Positions 8,664 through 16,416 of a stretch of 17,123 bases of DNA are shown here, in pieces. This stretch comes from Flavobacterium sp. (GTDB taxonomy: Bacteria; Bacteroidota; Bacteroidia; Flavobacteriales; Flavobacteriaceae). The first letter of the stretch is position 1. Each line of letters opens with the position of its first letter. A program made the position numbers and the translations under genes. The notes under the pieces were generated by a model. It did no database searches, was not told the origin of the DNA, and saw only the letters and a list, made by a program, of their open reading frames with translations. The DNA is taken from positions 1-17,123 of the forward strand of contig JAUXNR010000221.1 of the NCBI GenBank assembly GCA_030682755.1, read 5' to 3'.

Positions 8664-8889
8664 AAATAGATAAAATATATCAGTGTCTTAAATCATAATT
8701 TGAATCATATAAAAAAATATTCAAATACAATTTTACAATAAAAAAGTGAATGATTTCTATAGCATTAATTAAGATTCTAAAGTTATTTCAGGACGAGTTA
8801 GTCATATAGATACTATATAGATAGTAAATAGCAACCCCATATCAACTCCATAGATAAGCCATCAATGGTGACAGATTACATTAAATCAA

Positions 8890-8901
8890 GTAGCCGGCTA
8901 C
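8890..8901. other. 12-bp perfect palindrome after queG
   Basis: GTAGCCGGCTAC reads the same on both strands and is GC-rich within AT-rich DNA. It lies 10-21 bp beyond the queG stop on the minus strand. As RNA it could make only a short stem (four Watson-Crick pairs, about six with the flanks) with a CCGG loop, and it is followed by TTGATTTAATG, so it is at best a weak terminator. A protein-binding site is equally possible. Confidence 0.35.
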
Positions 8902-8910
8902 CTAAATAAA

Positions 8911-9831
8911 TTAATCTTTTATAAATCTCACATTTCGTTTGATGCCCTCCAACTTCGTTCGTTTCACCGCAGAGTTTTTAAACACTTCTTTAAAAACATC
9001 CTCGGTGATTTCTTCCCAATCCTTTTTGGTGAAAGAAAGTAATTCCGGAGTAGCTTGAAAAAGCGGTTCGTTATGCGATTTTGAAAAACGATTCCACGGA
9101 CAAACATCTTGACAAACATCACACCCAAAAACCCAGTCATCAAATTTTCCTTTCATTTCTTCGGGAATATTTTCTTTTAATTCGATGGTAAAATAGGAGA
9201 TGCATTTGCTGCCATCAACCACATACGGTGCAACAATGGCTTCAGTTGGGCAAGCATCAATACAAGCGGTGCACGAACCGCAATGATCGGTGGTTGGATT
9301 GTCATATTCTAAATCTAAATCAACAATCAATTCGGCAATGAAATAAAAAGAACCCACTTTTTGAGTAATCAAGTTGGTGTTTTTTCCCATCCAACCCAAA
9401 CCACTTTTGGCCGCCCAAGCTTTGTCTAACACAGGAGCCGAATCAACAAAAGCTCGTCCGGAAACTTCACCTATTTCGTTTTGAATAAAGTGCAGTAATT
9501 CTTTGAGTTTTTCTTTTATGACAAAATGATAATCTTGTCCGTAAGCATATTTAGAAATCTTATAACTGTCTTCATTTTGAAATTCAGATGGATAATAATT
9601 CAGTAATAATGAAATGACACTTTTGGCTCCATCAATTAATAACGTTGGGTTTAATCGTTTGTCGAAATGGTTTTCCATGTAACTCATTTGACCGTTCATG
9701 TTTTTGTTGAGCCAGTTTTCTAATCTTGGTGCTTCTTCTTCGAGGAAACCAGCTTTGGAGATTCCGCAGGAAAGGAAGCCGAGACGGAGAGCTTCTTGTT
9801 TAATGATGGATGATGGGTGGTTTTTGTTCAT
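8911..9831 (-). CDS. queG: Epoxyqueuosine reductase QueG (short form)
   Basis: 306 residues. QueG catalyses the last step of queuosine synthesis, reducing epoxyqueuosine to queuosine at the wobble base of GUN-anticodon tRNAs, using cobalamin and two [4Fe-4S] clusters in the cytosol. The sequence shows the family core [13 protein letters not shown] with Asp130, matching the proposed proton donor, followed by GLGWMGKN (145-151). The two-cluster ferredoxin-like part has Cys184, 187, 190 and 194 ([12 protein letters not shown]) and Cys210, 237, 240 and 244 ([11 protein letters not shown]). At 306 residues it lacks the C-terminal HEAT-like extension of the ~380-residue E. coli enzyme; the shorter form is common in Bacteroidota as far as I recall. 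The ATG at 9831 lies 22 bp after the preceding gene, so it is probably co-transcribed with ruvB and the 158-residue gene. Confidence 0.96.
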   Translation of the reverse strand: MNKNHPSSIIKQEALRLGFLSCGISKAGFLEEEAPRLENWLNKNMNGQMSYMENHFDKRLNPTLLIDGAKSVISLLLNYYPSEFQNEDSYKISKYAYGQDYHFVIKEKLKELLHFIQNEIGEVSGRAFVDSAPVLDKAWAAKSGLGWMGKNTNLITQKVGSFYFIAELIVDLDLEYDNPTTDHCGSCTACIDACPTEAIVAPYVVDGSKCISYFTIELKENIPEEMKGKFDDWVFGCDVCQDVCPWNRFSKSHNEPLFQATPELLSFTKKDWEEITEDVFKEVFKNSAVKRTKLEGIKRNVRFIKD

Positions 9832-9833
9832 GG

Positions 9834-9850
9834 ATGGAAGATGGAAGATG
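9834..9850. repeat. Short tandem repeat in the queG leader
   Basis: Two perfect 7-bp units ATGGAAG (9834-9840 and 9841-9847) plus a partial third copy fill most of the 22-bp gap before queG. On the coding strand this reads as repeated CATCTTC. There is no Shine-Dalgarno-like sequence in the gap. The extended GATG-rich pattern continues into the first codons of queG. Confidence 0.6.
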
Positions 9851-9853
9851 AAT

Positions 9854-10330
9854 TTATTTGATTTTTATTGTTGAAAATATATTTTCTATACTTTCCATAA
9901 AAAAATGAAACTCTTTATCATCTAAGTTATTTTCAACAAAAGAACTTATCTCTAAAATTATAGAATCATTGTAAACAAGTCTTTTAATTTCTAAAGTTTT
10001 TGAACTTATGAAATCATACTGCCATCTGATTATTTTTAAACCATTAACTTCATATTCAGCTGGGGTTATTTCTTCTTTTAAAAGAACTAATCTATAATTA
10101 TTTAAATATTCTTCAACAGATTTCTCTTTTACAAATATTGGTTTAATAGTTATCGCCCTATTTGTATTAACTTGAAAAAATAAATACTCTTTACGACAGA
10201 AATTTGCAACCCTCCAACCATCTGGAAAATTTATACTAAAAAAGCCTTTGGAACTTTCGAAAGAACTTACTTTTCGAGTTGTGAATTTTATTATTATCCT
10301 ATTTAATATTTTATTCATCAAAAAAGACAT
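9854..10330 (-). CDS. Hypothetical protein, 158 residues, between ruvB and queG
   Basis: I do not recognise this protein with certainty. It starts 8 bp after the ruvB stop (ATG at 10328-10330); an in-frame ATG at codon 5 (10316-10318) is an equally good start. There is no clear signal peptide or membrane span. A basic N-terminus is followed by [13 protein letters not shown] (29-41), a pattern resembling the start of DcrB/PsbP-like or DUF1795-type folds, and then alternating strand-like segments and a C-terminal helix containing [12 protein letters not shown]. This family resemblance is weak and an inference. Its codons are more A/T-rich (many AAA, ATT, TTT) than those of ruvB and queG, which suggests a later insertion between two conserved housekeeping genes. 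Tight spacing on both sides supports co-transcription. Confidence 0.75.
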   Translation of the reverse strand: MSFLMNKILNRIIIKFTTRKVSSFESSKGFFSINFPDGWRVANFCRKEYLFFQVNTNRAITIKPIFVKEKSVEEYLNNYRLVLLKEEITPAEYEVNGLKIIRWQYDFISSKTLEIKRLVYNDSIILEISSFVENNLDDKEFHFFMESIENIFSTIKIK

Positions 10331-10338
10331 ACCTCATT

Positions 10339-11361
10339 TTAAAAAAGTCCTCCCTGAATATTGGTTTTAATTTTACCAAGATGTTTGTAAGCCTTCTCCG
10401 TAACTTCTCTTCCTCTAGGCGTTCGCATAATAAACCCTTCTTGGATTAAGAATGGTTCATAGACTTCTTCGATTGTTTCACCACTTTCGGAAACTGCCGT
10501 AGCTAGAGTTGACAAACCCACCGGACCGCCTTTGAATTTATCAATGATGGTGGTTAAAATTTTATTATCCATTTCATCCAAGCCATGAGCGTCAACATTC
10601 AAGGCTTTTAAAGCATATCTGGCAATTTCGATGTCAATTTTGCCATTGCCTTTTATTTGTGCAAAATCACGAACTCTTCTAAGCAATGCATTTGCAATAC
10701 GTGGTGTTCCGCGACTTCTTCCTGCAATTTCAATAGCGGCTTCCATAGAAATTGGCACTTTTAGAATTGAAGCACTACGTTGAACTATGGTGGTTAGTAA
10801 TTCGGTGTTATAATATTGCAAGCGACTTTGAATTCCGAAACGAGCACGCATTGGTGCTGTAAGTAATCCTGAACGAGTGGTTGCACCTACCAATGTGAAA
10901 GGATTGAGGTTAATTTGAACCGTTCTGGCATTTGGCCCGGACTCAATCATGATATCAATTTTGAAATCTTCCATGGCAGAATATAGATATTCCTCAACAA
11001 TTGGACTCAATCTGTGAATCTCATCAATAAAAAGCACATCTCTGTCTTCAAGATTGGTAAGCAAACCCGCTAAATCTCCGGGTTTGTCCAAAACAGGTCC
11101 TGAAGTAATTTTGATACCAACGCCAAGTTCATTGGCTAATATATTGGCCAAGGTGGTTTTTCCTAAACCTGGTGGGCCATGAAATAAGGTGTGATCTAAA
11201 GCTTCCTCTCTTTGATTAGCGGCTTCCACAAATACTTTTAAATTTTCAAGCACTTGATCTTGTCCTGAAAAGTCATCAAAAGATAGGGGTCTCAACTTTT
11301 TTTCGAGGTCAAGCTCATCAGGATTGAATCCTTTATTAGTTGGGTCTAAATATTCATTCAT
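10339..11361 (-). CDS. ruvB: Holliday junction branch-migration ATPase RuvB
   Basis: 340 residues, the usual family length. RuvB forms hexameric rings that, with RuvA, drive branch migration of Holliday junctions during recombination and repair. The AAA+ core shows Walker A GPPGLGKT (62-69), Walker B LFIDEIH (110-116), the sensor 1 region VGATTRSG (158-165), and the arginine finger Arg174 in MRARFG, the same number as in E. coli. A sensor-2 type segment [16 protein letters not shown] (217-232) follows. The C-terminal winged-helix domain includes [10 protein letters not shown] (309-318). The start is ATG at 11361, five bases after a TAnnTTTG box. A terminator separates it from coxA, so ruvB begins its own transcript, with the 158-residue gene and queG following closely. 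Confidence 0.98.
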   Translation of the reverse strand: MNEYLDPTNKGFNPDELDLEKKLRPLSFDDFSGQDQVLENLKVFVEAANQREEALDHTLFHGPPGLGKTTLANILANELGVGIKITSGPVLDKPGDLAGLLTNLEDRDVLFIDEIHRLSPIVEEYLYSAMEDFKIDIMIESGPNARTVQINLNPFTLVGATTRSGLLTAPMRARFGIQSRLQYYNTELLTTIVQRSASILKVPISMEAAIEIAGRSRGTPRIANALLRRVRDFAQIKGNGKIDIEIARYALKALNVDAHGLDEMDNKILTTIIDKFKGGPVGLSTLATAVSESGETIEEVYEPFLIQEGFIMRTPRGREVTEKAYKHLGKIKTNIQGGLF

Positions 11362-11366
11362 AAAAA

Positions 11367-11374
11367 CAAAGATA
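11367..11374 (-). promoter_or_regulatory. Candidate -7 promoter box for ruvB
   Basis: On the minus strand this reads TATCTTTG, an exact match to the Bacteroidota -7 consensus TAnnTTTG. It is followed by only five T residues before the ruvB ATG, so a transcript starting there would have almost no leader. No clear -33 TTTG lies at the usual spacing. The position just downstream of the coxA terminator supports a promoter here. Confidence 0.5.
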
Positions 11375-11413
11375 GAAAATGTTTTGGCTTTTGATAAGCT
11401 TTGAAAATGATAT

Positions 11414-11444
11414 AAAACAAAAAAACCTTTCCGAAAAGGAAAGG
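11414..11444 (-). terminator. Rho-independent terminator of the act-cox operon
   Basis: On the minus strand a perfect 7-bp stem CCTTTCC/GGAAAGG (arms 11438-11444 and 11426-11432) with a 5-nt loop TTTTC is followed by TTTTTTTGTTTT. It lies 30 bp past the coxA stop and about 50 bp before ruvB. The T-run is on the minus strand only, which matches leftward transcription. Confidence 0.92.
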
Positions 11445-11474
11445 CTCTTTATTTGAATTAATAATACTAATATA

Positions 11475-13277
11475 TTAGTGATGTAATTGCTCTTCATCTT
11501 TACCCATTGGTACAGTTTGAGGTACAAAATCTTCATCATGACCAGGCTTACTATAATCATAAGGCCATCTGTGAACTTCTGGAAGAGCACCAGGCCAGTT
11601 CCCATGAATGTGTTCAACAGGAGCTGTCCATTCTAAAGTGTTTGATCTCCATGGGTTCATTTCAGCTTTCTTACCATAGAACATACTGTGGAAGAAATTC
11701 CAAATAAATACCAATTGGAAAGCACCACCTACTAAAGCAAACATAGTTATGATAACATTTACGTTTTGCAAGTCATCAAACAATGGGAAAGCGGTGTTGG
11801 TGTAATAACGTCTCGGTAAACCTGCCATTCCAATAAAGTGCATCGGAAAGAAAACACCATATGCAGAAACAGCTGTTACCCAGAAGTGAACATAACCTAA
11901 GTTTTTATTCAACATTCTTCCGAACATTCTTGGGAACCAATGATAAATTCCGGCAAACATTCCGTAAAGAGCAGAAATACCCATAACTAAGTGGAAGTGA
12001 GCGACTACGAAATACGTATCGTGAACGTTAATATCTAACGTACTGTCTCCTAAAATAATTCCGGTTAAACCACCTGTGATGAAAGTGGACACCAATCCAA
12101 TTGAAAATAGCATAGCAGGATTCAATTGAAGGTTACCTTTCCACAAAGTAGTGATATAGTTAAATGCTTTTACAGCAGAAGGAATTGCAATCAACAACGT
12201 TGTGAAGGTGAACACAGAACCTAAGAATGGATTCATTCCCGAGATAAACATGTGGTGACCCCAAACAATCGTAGATAAAAAGGCAATTGCTATAATGGAA
12301 GCAATCATCGCACGGTATCCAAAAATTGGCTTACGAGCGTTGGTTGCAATAATTTCTGAGGTAATACCTAATGCAGGTAATAATACAATATATACTTCAG
12401 GGTGACCTAAGAACCAGAATAAGTGTTCAAAAAGTACTGGAGAACCACCTTGATAATGCAATACTTCTCCGGCAATGAAAATATCAGATAAGAAGAATGA
12501 AGTTCCAAAACTTCTGTCAAAAATCAACAACAATGCTGCTGACAATAAAACCGGGAACGAAACGATACCGATAATTGCAGTAATGAAGAAAGCCCAAATT
12601 GTAAGTGGCAATCGCGTCATTGACATCCCTTTTGTTCTAAGGTTGATAACGGTTACAACATAGTTCAAAGATCCCATCAAAGAAGATGCAATGAAAATTG
12701 CCATAGAAACCAACCATAATGTCATACCGGTTCCTGATCCAGGAATGGCTTGAGGTAAGGCACTCAAAGGTGGATAAATGGTCCATCCTGCAGAGGCTGG
12801 GCCTGATTCTACAAATAGAGAACAAATCATTACAACACTTGACAAAAAGAACAACCAATAGGATATCATGTTCAAGAAACCTGATGCCATATCGCGTGCT
12901 CCAATTTGTAATGGAATTAACAAGTTACTGAAGGTTCCACTCAAACCGGCTGTTAATACAAAGAATACCATGATGGTACCATGTATGGTAACAAGTGCTA
13001 AGTAAATGTCGTTTTTCATCACACCGTTTGGAGCGTAATTATCTCCTAAAAGGATGTTGAATATTTGGAAGGATTCTTCTGGCCAGGCTAACTGCATTCT
13101 AAACAAAAGAGACATACCTACACCAATAATACCCATAATCAAACCCGTGATTAGGTATTGCTTCGCAATCATTTTATGATCGATACTAAAGATATACTTT
13201 GTGATAAAAGTATCTTTATGGTGGTGCTCATGCTCGTGTCCGTGATCGTGATCGTGTGCGTGATCGTGTGCTGACAT
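11475..13277 (-). CDS. coxA: Cytochrome c oxidase subunit I (aa3-type haem-copper oxidase)
   Basis: 600 residues, the catalytic membrane subunit that reduces O2 to water and pumps protons. Ligands are all visible: His99 and His429 for low-spin haem a, His427 for haem a3, and His292, His341 and His342 for CuB. The GHPEVY motif (291-296) gives Glu294 of the D-channel and Tyr296, which crosslinks to His292, so this is an A1-type oxidase. Asp129 (IGARDM) fits the D-channel entry and Lys370 (IPSAVK) the K-channel. About twelve membrane spans fill residues 38-530, and a hydrophilic tail of about 65 residues follows. Residues 4-20 are unusually His-rich (10 His), ahead of the first span. The start ATG at 13277 lies 31 bp after coxB. 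It is the last gene of the act-cox operon, with a terminator just downstream. Confidence 0.98.
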   Translation of the reverse strand: MSAHDHAHDHDHGHEHEHHHKDTFITKYIFSIDHKMIAKQYLITGLIMGIIGVGMSLLFRMQLAWPEESFQIFNILLGDNYAPNGVMKNDIYLALVTIHGTIMVFFVLTAGLSGTFSNLLIPLQIGARDMASGFLNMISYWLFFLSSVVMICSLFVESGPASAGWTIYPPLSALPQAIPGSGTGMTLWLVSMAIFIASSLMGSLNYVVTVINLRTKGMSMTRLPLTIWAFFITAIIGIVSFPVLLSAALLLIFDRSFGTSFFLSDIFIAGEVLHYQGGSPVLFEHLFWFLGHPEVYIVLLPALGITSEIIATNARKPIFGYRAMIASIIAIAFLSTIVWGHHMFISGMNPFLGSVFTFTTLLIAIPSAVKAFNYITTLWKGNLQLNPAMLFSIGLVSTFITGGLTGIILGDSTLDINVHDTYFVVAHFHLVMGISALYGMFAGIYHWFPRMFGRMLNKNLGYVHFWVTAVSAYGVFFPMHFIGMAGLPRRYYTNTAFPLFDDLQNVNVIITMFALVGGAFQLVFIWNFFHSMFYGKKAEMNPWRSNTLEWTAPVEHIHGNWPGALPEVHRWPYDYSKPGHDEDFVPQTVPMGKDEEQLHH

Positions 13278-13308
13278 AGTTCGAATTTTTATTTTTTAAT
13301 AGCTAATT

Positions 13309-14463
13309 TTATCGTAATACTTGTGCTAATGAAGAAGAATCAGTTACCGGAGCATCAATTACTTCTTCTGTCTTAACTTCTTCCGGCAGCTGTTGTGCTT
13401 TTAACACTTGACCAAAAGTTTGTTTTTCTTTTAACCATGCTTTGAAATCATTTGGTTCAGAAACCACAATTTTCATTTGCATGTTATAGTGTGAACTACC
13501 ACATATTTTATTACATAACAATAAATAATCAAATGTATAAGGCTCTAAACCTTCCTCACCTTTTGCATTTAATGCTTTGCTCTTTTCGGCTCTGATTTTA
13601 TTGATTGTTGCAACTTTCTCAACCATCTCTTTAGAGTTTCTCATCTCCTCTGTAGTTCTGTTTGGTGTAAAAGCAAACTGAGTTACCATACCTGGAACAC
13701 AATTCATTTGTGCTCTAAAATGTGGCATATACGCTGAGTGAAGTACATCTTGAGATCTAATTTTAAAAAGTACCTTTTTACCTTTTGGTAAATGCAATTC
13801 GTTGGATTGAATGTCATCTTGTGCATTCGGATCTGCTGCATCAATACCTAAAGTGTTTATTCCTTCAATATATCGAACATTGGCTTTTCCTAATACATTA
13901 TCTTCTCCGGCATATCTTACTTCCCAACCGAATTGTTTTGCATAAATTTCTACAATCATTAAATCTTCATTCTCTTCATCAACAAACATAATGTTGGTCC
14001 AAGCATATAATCCGTAAAGAATTAAACCTGCAAGAGTAATTGCCGGAATAATACTCCAAATCATTTCTAATTTATTGTTGTCTGCAAAATAAAGAGCTGT
14101 ATTTCCTTTTTTTCCTCTGTATTTGAATGAAAAATAGTGAAGTAACGCCTGAGTTATGGTTTGAACGAAAAAAATCAAAATCATAGAAATCCACATCAAT
14201 CGGTCAACTTCTGCACCATGTTCTGCCGCTGAATTTGACATTAATGGAAAATGACCATACTTTACAACACAAAAAATGGTGGTTAAGTAAATGAAGATTA
14301 AAAATGCGAACATTAAATAACCATTCACATTATTATCATTGTCATTTGCGACTTGGGAATTATCTACGTTACTTCCAATTTGAGTTAAATCAAATATTTT
14401 AGTCAACTGCCAAACTGCAATTGAAACCAAGGCTATAACAACTAGAACTAACAAACTTGTCAT
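13309..14463 (-). CDS. coxB: Cytochrome c oxidase subunit II (CuA subunit)
   Basis: 384 residues. It takes electrons from cytochrome c through the binuclear CuA centre and passes them to subunit I. CuA ligands are visible as His242 (VLHSAYMPHF) and Cys317, Cys321, His325 and Met328 (CNKICGSSHYNM). Spans at about 88-108 and 132-156 correspond to the usual two-helix hairpin, but two further hydrophobic segments precede it (3-20 and 48-67). A charged insertion at about 270-309 separates His242 from Cys317, making the gap 75 residues against about 35 in classical subunits. Cys254 (NCVPGM) is an additional cysteine near the site. There is no fused C-terminal cytochrome c domain, so the electron donor must be separate; ActE or ActA haems are likely. 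The gene lies 19 bp after actF and 31 bp before coxA. Confidence 0.97.
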   Translation of the reverse strand: MTSLLVLVVIALVSIAVWQLTKIFDLTQIGSNVDNSQVANDNDNNVNGYLMFAFLIFIYLTTIFCVVKYGHFPLMSNSAAEHGAEVDRLMWISMILIFFVQTITQALLHYFSFKYRGKKGNTALYFADNNKLEMIWSIIPAITLAGLILYGLYAWTNIMFVDEENEDLMIVEIYAKQFGWEVRYAGEDNVLGKANVRYIEGINTLGIDAADPNAQDDIQSNELHLPKGKKVLFKIRSQDVLHSAYMPHFRAQMNCVPGMVTQFAFTPNRTTEEMRNSKEMVEKVATINKIRAEKSKALNAKGEEGLEPYTFDYLLLCNKICGSSHYNMQMKIVVSEPNDFKAWLKEKQTFGQVLKAQQLPEEVKTEEVIDAPVTDSSSLAQVLR

Positions 14464-14482
14464 CTGTTTAAATCTTTAAATA

Positions 14483-15817
14483 TTAATAATGAAAATGTTT
14501 ACTTTCTTCAATAAATGGATTACGCTTAGGTACTAAAGGAGCTTTTGTTAAGGCAGAGAATATTACAAAAATAAACAACCCTAAGAAGAAAGCTAATGCA
14601 CCCAATTCACCTGCACCAATGAACCATTGATCTCCAACAGTTGCAGGCATAATCATATTAAAGAAGTCAATATAATGTCCGAACAAAATAACAATACCTG
14701 CCATAACAAGAATCCAAGTAATTCTCTTGAAATCTGTATTGATTAAAATCAAAAATGGGAAGATAAAGTTCATGGCCAACATTCCGAAAAACGGGAGATT
14801 ATATTGCTCAATTCGAGTAATAAAATACGTTACCTCTTCTGGAATATTTGAATACCATATCAACATGAATTGTGAAAACCACAAATAGGTCCAGAAAATA
14901 CTAATACCAAACATGAATTTTGCTAAGTCATGAATGTGACTTGTGTTTACATGCTCTAAATATCCTTTAGATTTTAGATATAATGTTGTTAAGGCTATTA
15001 CTGTAATACCACTTACAAAGAAGGAAGCAAAAACATACCATCCGAATAAAGTTGAAAACCAGTGTGGGTCAACAGACATAATCCAATCCCAAGACATGAT
15101 AGATTCTGTTACAATAAAGAATACTAAAAATCCGGCTGAGATGTTGAAGTTCTTTTTGTAAAAAGCATTATCAGAAGCTTCATCTTGAGCTAAACAATTT
15201 TTTCTTGAAAAATAACGGTATAAATTCCATCCAATCAAGAAAATTGCCGCTCTAATTAACCAAGCATATTCATTTAAATAACCTGACTTATTTGCAATAA
15301 GCTTGTCAAATTTAGGACTTTCAGGATTTATCAAATCCGCATCCATCCAAACAAATAAATGATTAAAATGGAAAGCAGATAAAATCAATAAGATAAAAAA
15401 GATAACAGATCCTACAGGTAAGTAAGCTGTTATACCTTGCATTACTCTAAATAAGATGGGAGACCATCCGGCTTGAGCTACATTTTGAATTGCATAAAAA
15501 GCTAATACTCCAAGAGAAATCAACATAAAGAACAATGCTGCTACATATACCGCTGCCCAAGGTTTATTTTGCAATTGATGCAAAACATGTTCCAAATGCT
15601 CTTGATGTTCTGCTTCATGAGCAGCATGATCATGACCTTCTGCTTCATGATGATGAGCATCGCCATGAGCATCATGTCCATGATGTTGTGCCTCAAGAAT
15701 TTTTTCAACCTGCTCTGTTGTTTTTGGTGCGGTGAAAAAACCATAACCAATTCCTAACAAACCAACGGCCATTAGAACAAAGGAAAATATCTTTAATTTA
15801 CTGGAAAAGGTATACAT
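14483..15817 (-). CDS. actF: Alternative complex III subunit ActF (membrane protein)
   Basis: 444 residues from the ATG at 15815-15817. A TTG eight codons upstream (15839-15841) keeps the frame open, but I prefer the ATG because it leaves a normal 26-bp gap after actE. ActF is an integral subunit of the quinol:cytochrome c oxidoreductase (alternative complex III) and resembles the NrfD-like ActC in having about ten spans. Here hydrophobic segments occur near 8-29, 87-110, 132-152, 187-204, 226-243, 255-280, 299-322, 343-361, 366-385 and 401-422. A family-type segment SWDWIMSVDPHWFSTLFGWY lies at 242-261. Residues 45-80, between the first two spans, hold 14 histidines mixed with Asp, Glu and Ala, which could bind metal. 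It sits between actE and coxB, as expected in a flavobacterial act-cox operon. Confidence 0.93.
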   Translation of the reverse strand: MYTFSSKLKIFSFVLMAVGLLGIGYGFFTAPKTTEQVEKILEAQHHGHDAHGDAHHHEAEGHDHAAHEAEHQEHLEHVLHQLQNKPWAAVYVAALFFMLISLGVLAFYAIQNVAQAGWSPILFRVMQGITAYLPVGSVIFFILLILSAFHFNHLFVWMDADLINPESPKFDKLIANKSGYLNEYAWLIRAAIFLIGWNLYRYFSRKNCLAQDEASDNAFYKKNFNISAGFLVFFIVTESIMSWDWIMSVDPHWFSTLFGWYVFASFFVSGITVIALTTLYLKSKGYLEHVNTSHIHDLAKFMFGISIFWTYLWFSQFMLIWYSNIPEEVTYFITRIEQYNLPFFGMLAMNFIFPFLILINTDFKRITWILVMAGIVILFGHYIDFFNMIMPATVGDQWFIGAGELGALAFFLGLFIFVIFSALTKAPLVPKRNPFIEESKHFHY

Positions 15818-15843
15818 ATCTAAATATAATCTAGTTGTCAATA

Positions 15844-16407
15844 TTATAATTTACTCTTTAATTGAAGCACATAATCTGTCACTAACCAACGCTCGTGTTG
15901 AGACAATTGATTCGCATGTGAACCCATAGAATTTAATCCATAAGTTATTACGTGATATACGCTTCCTTCTGTAACAGGTCGGTCAGCATAACTTGGAACA
16001 CCAAGAAATTTTTCGTTCTTCACTAATTGACCTTGACCGTTTCCGGAATCTCCATGGCAAATTGCACAATAAATTCCGTATAATTCTTTTCCTTTGGCTT
16101 GTTCCTTAACGGAAATAGAATCTAAAGGTGATTTTAAATTTGCTTTGGCCAAATCATAACCTGCTGTAGAATTTTCGTATTCAAAAATCTCAAAACCTCT
16201 TTTAACTGTTCCCTGAGGTGGTTCTTGAGCAGTTTGACCTTGCAATTGATTATCTCCATTAAATGCTTCAGATTCAGCATAGGTTTCATAACCAACTGAC
16301 TCATACATATTAGGGAAAAATTGATAATTTGGACTCTTCTTATCAAAACAAGAAGTAACCGATACGGCTAAACCAAATAAAAGTGATATTTTTAATAAGC
16401 TTTTCAT
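15844..16407 (-). CDS. actE: Alternative complex III monohaem cytochrome c lipoprotein ActE
   Basis: 187 residues. Residues 1-20 form a lipoprotein signal ending in the lipobox VTSC, with Cys20 the predicted lipid-modified residue, so the protein is anchored on the periplasmic side. One haem c site is seen as CAICH (Cys114, Cys117, His118), with Met161 (LNSMGSHANQ) as a good candidate for the sixth ligand. The segment YQFFPNMYESVGYETY (28-43) matches the conserved N-terminal part of ActE proteins that I know. In the complex this haem receives electrons from the pentahaem ActA and is well placed to hand them to CuA of CoxB. Spacing is 9 bp after actD and 26 bp before the chosen actF start. Confidence 0.96.
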   Translation of the reverse strand: MKSLLKISLLFGLAVSVTSCFDKKSPNYQFFPNMYESVGYETYAESEAFNGDNQLQGQTAQEPPQGTVKRGFEIFEYENSTAGYDLAKANLKSPLDSISVKEQAKGKELYGIYCAICHGDSGNGQGQLVKNEKFLGVPSYADRPVTEGSVYHVITYGLNSMGSHANQLSQHERWLVTDYVLQLKSKL

Positions 16408-16416
16408 ATCTATATA

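Noticed and set aside
8890..8901. Palindrome as a true rho-independent terminator of queG
   Set aside because: The stem is too short once a loop is allowed, and no T-run follows on the minus strand.
11354..11617. Minus-strand 87-codon frame overlapping the coxA 3' end and the terminator
   Set aside because: It runs out of frame through coxA and across the terminator hairpin into the ruvB start, so it is not a credible gene.
12637..12858. Minus-strand 73-codon frame inside coxA
   Set aside because: It is a shifted frame of a strongly conserved coxA segment, with no independent support.
13218..13268. CGTGAT-type repeats as a microsatellite or CRISPR-like array
   Set aside because: They are the coding sequence for the His-Asp-rich CoxA N-terminus; the units are too short and irregular for an array.
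15541..15750. Met-rich frames on both strands across actF codons 23-92
   Set aside because: They arise from the His-codon repeats (CAT/CAC) of the ActF loop read in other frames.
15818..15841. Upstream TTG start for actF giving 452 residues
   Set aside because: It lies 2 bp from the actE stop and adds eight residues not expected before the first span; the ATG at 15817 fits better.
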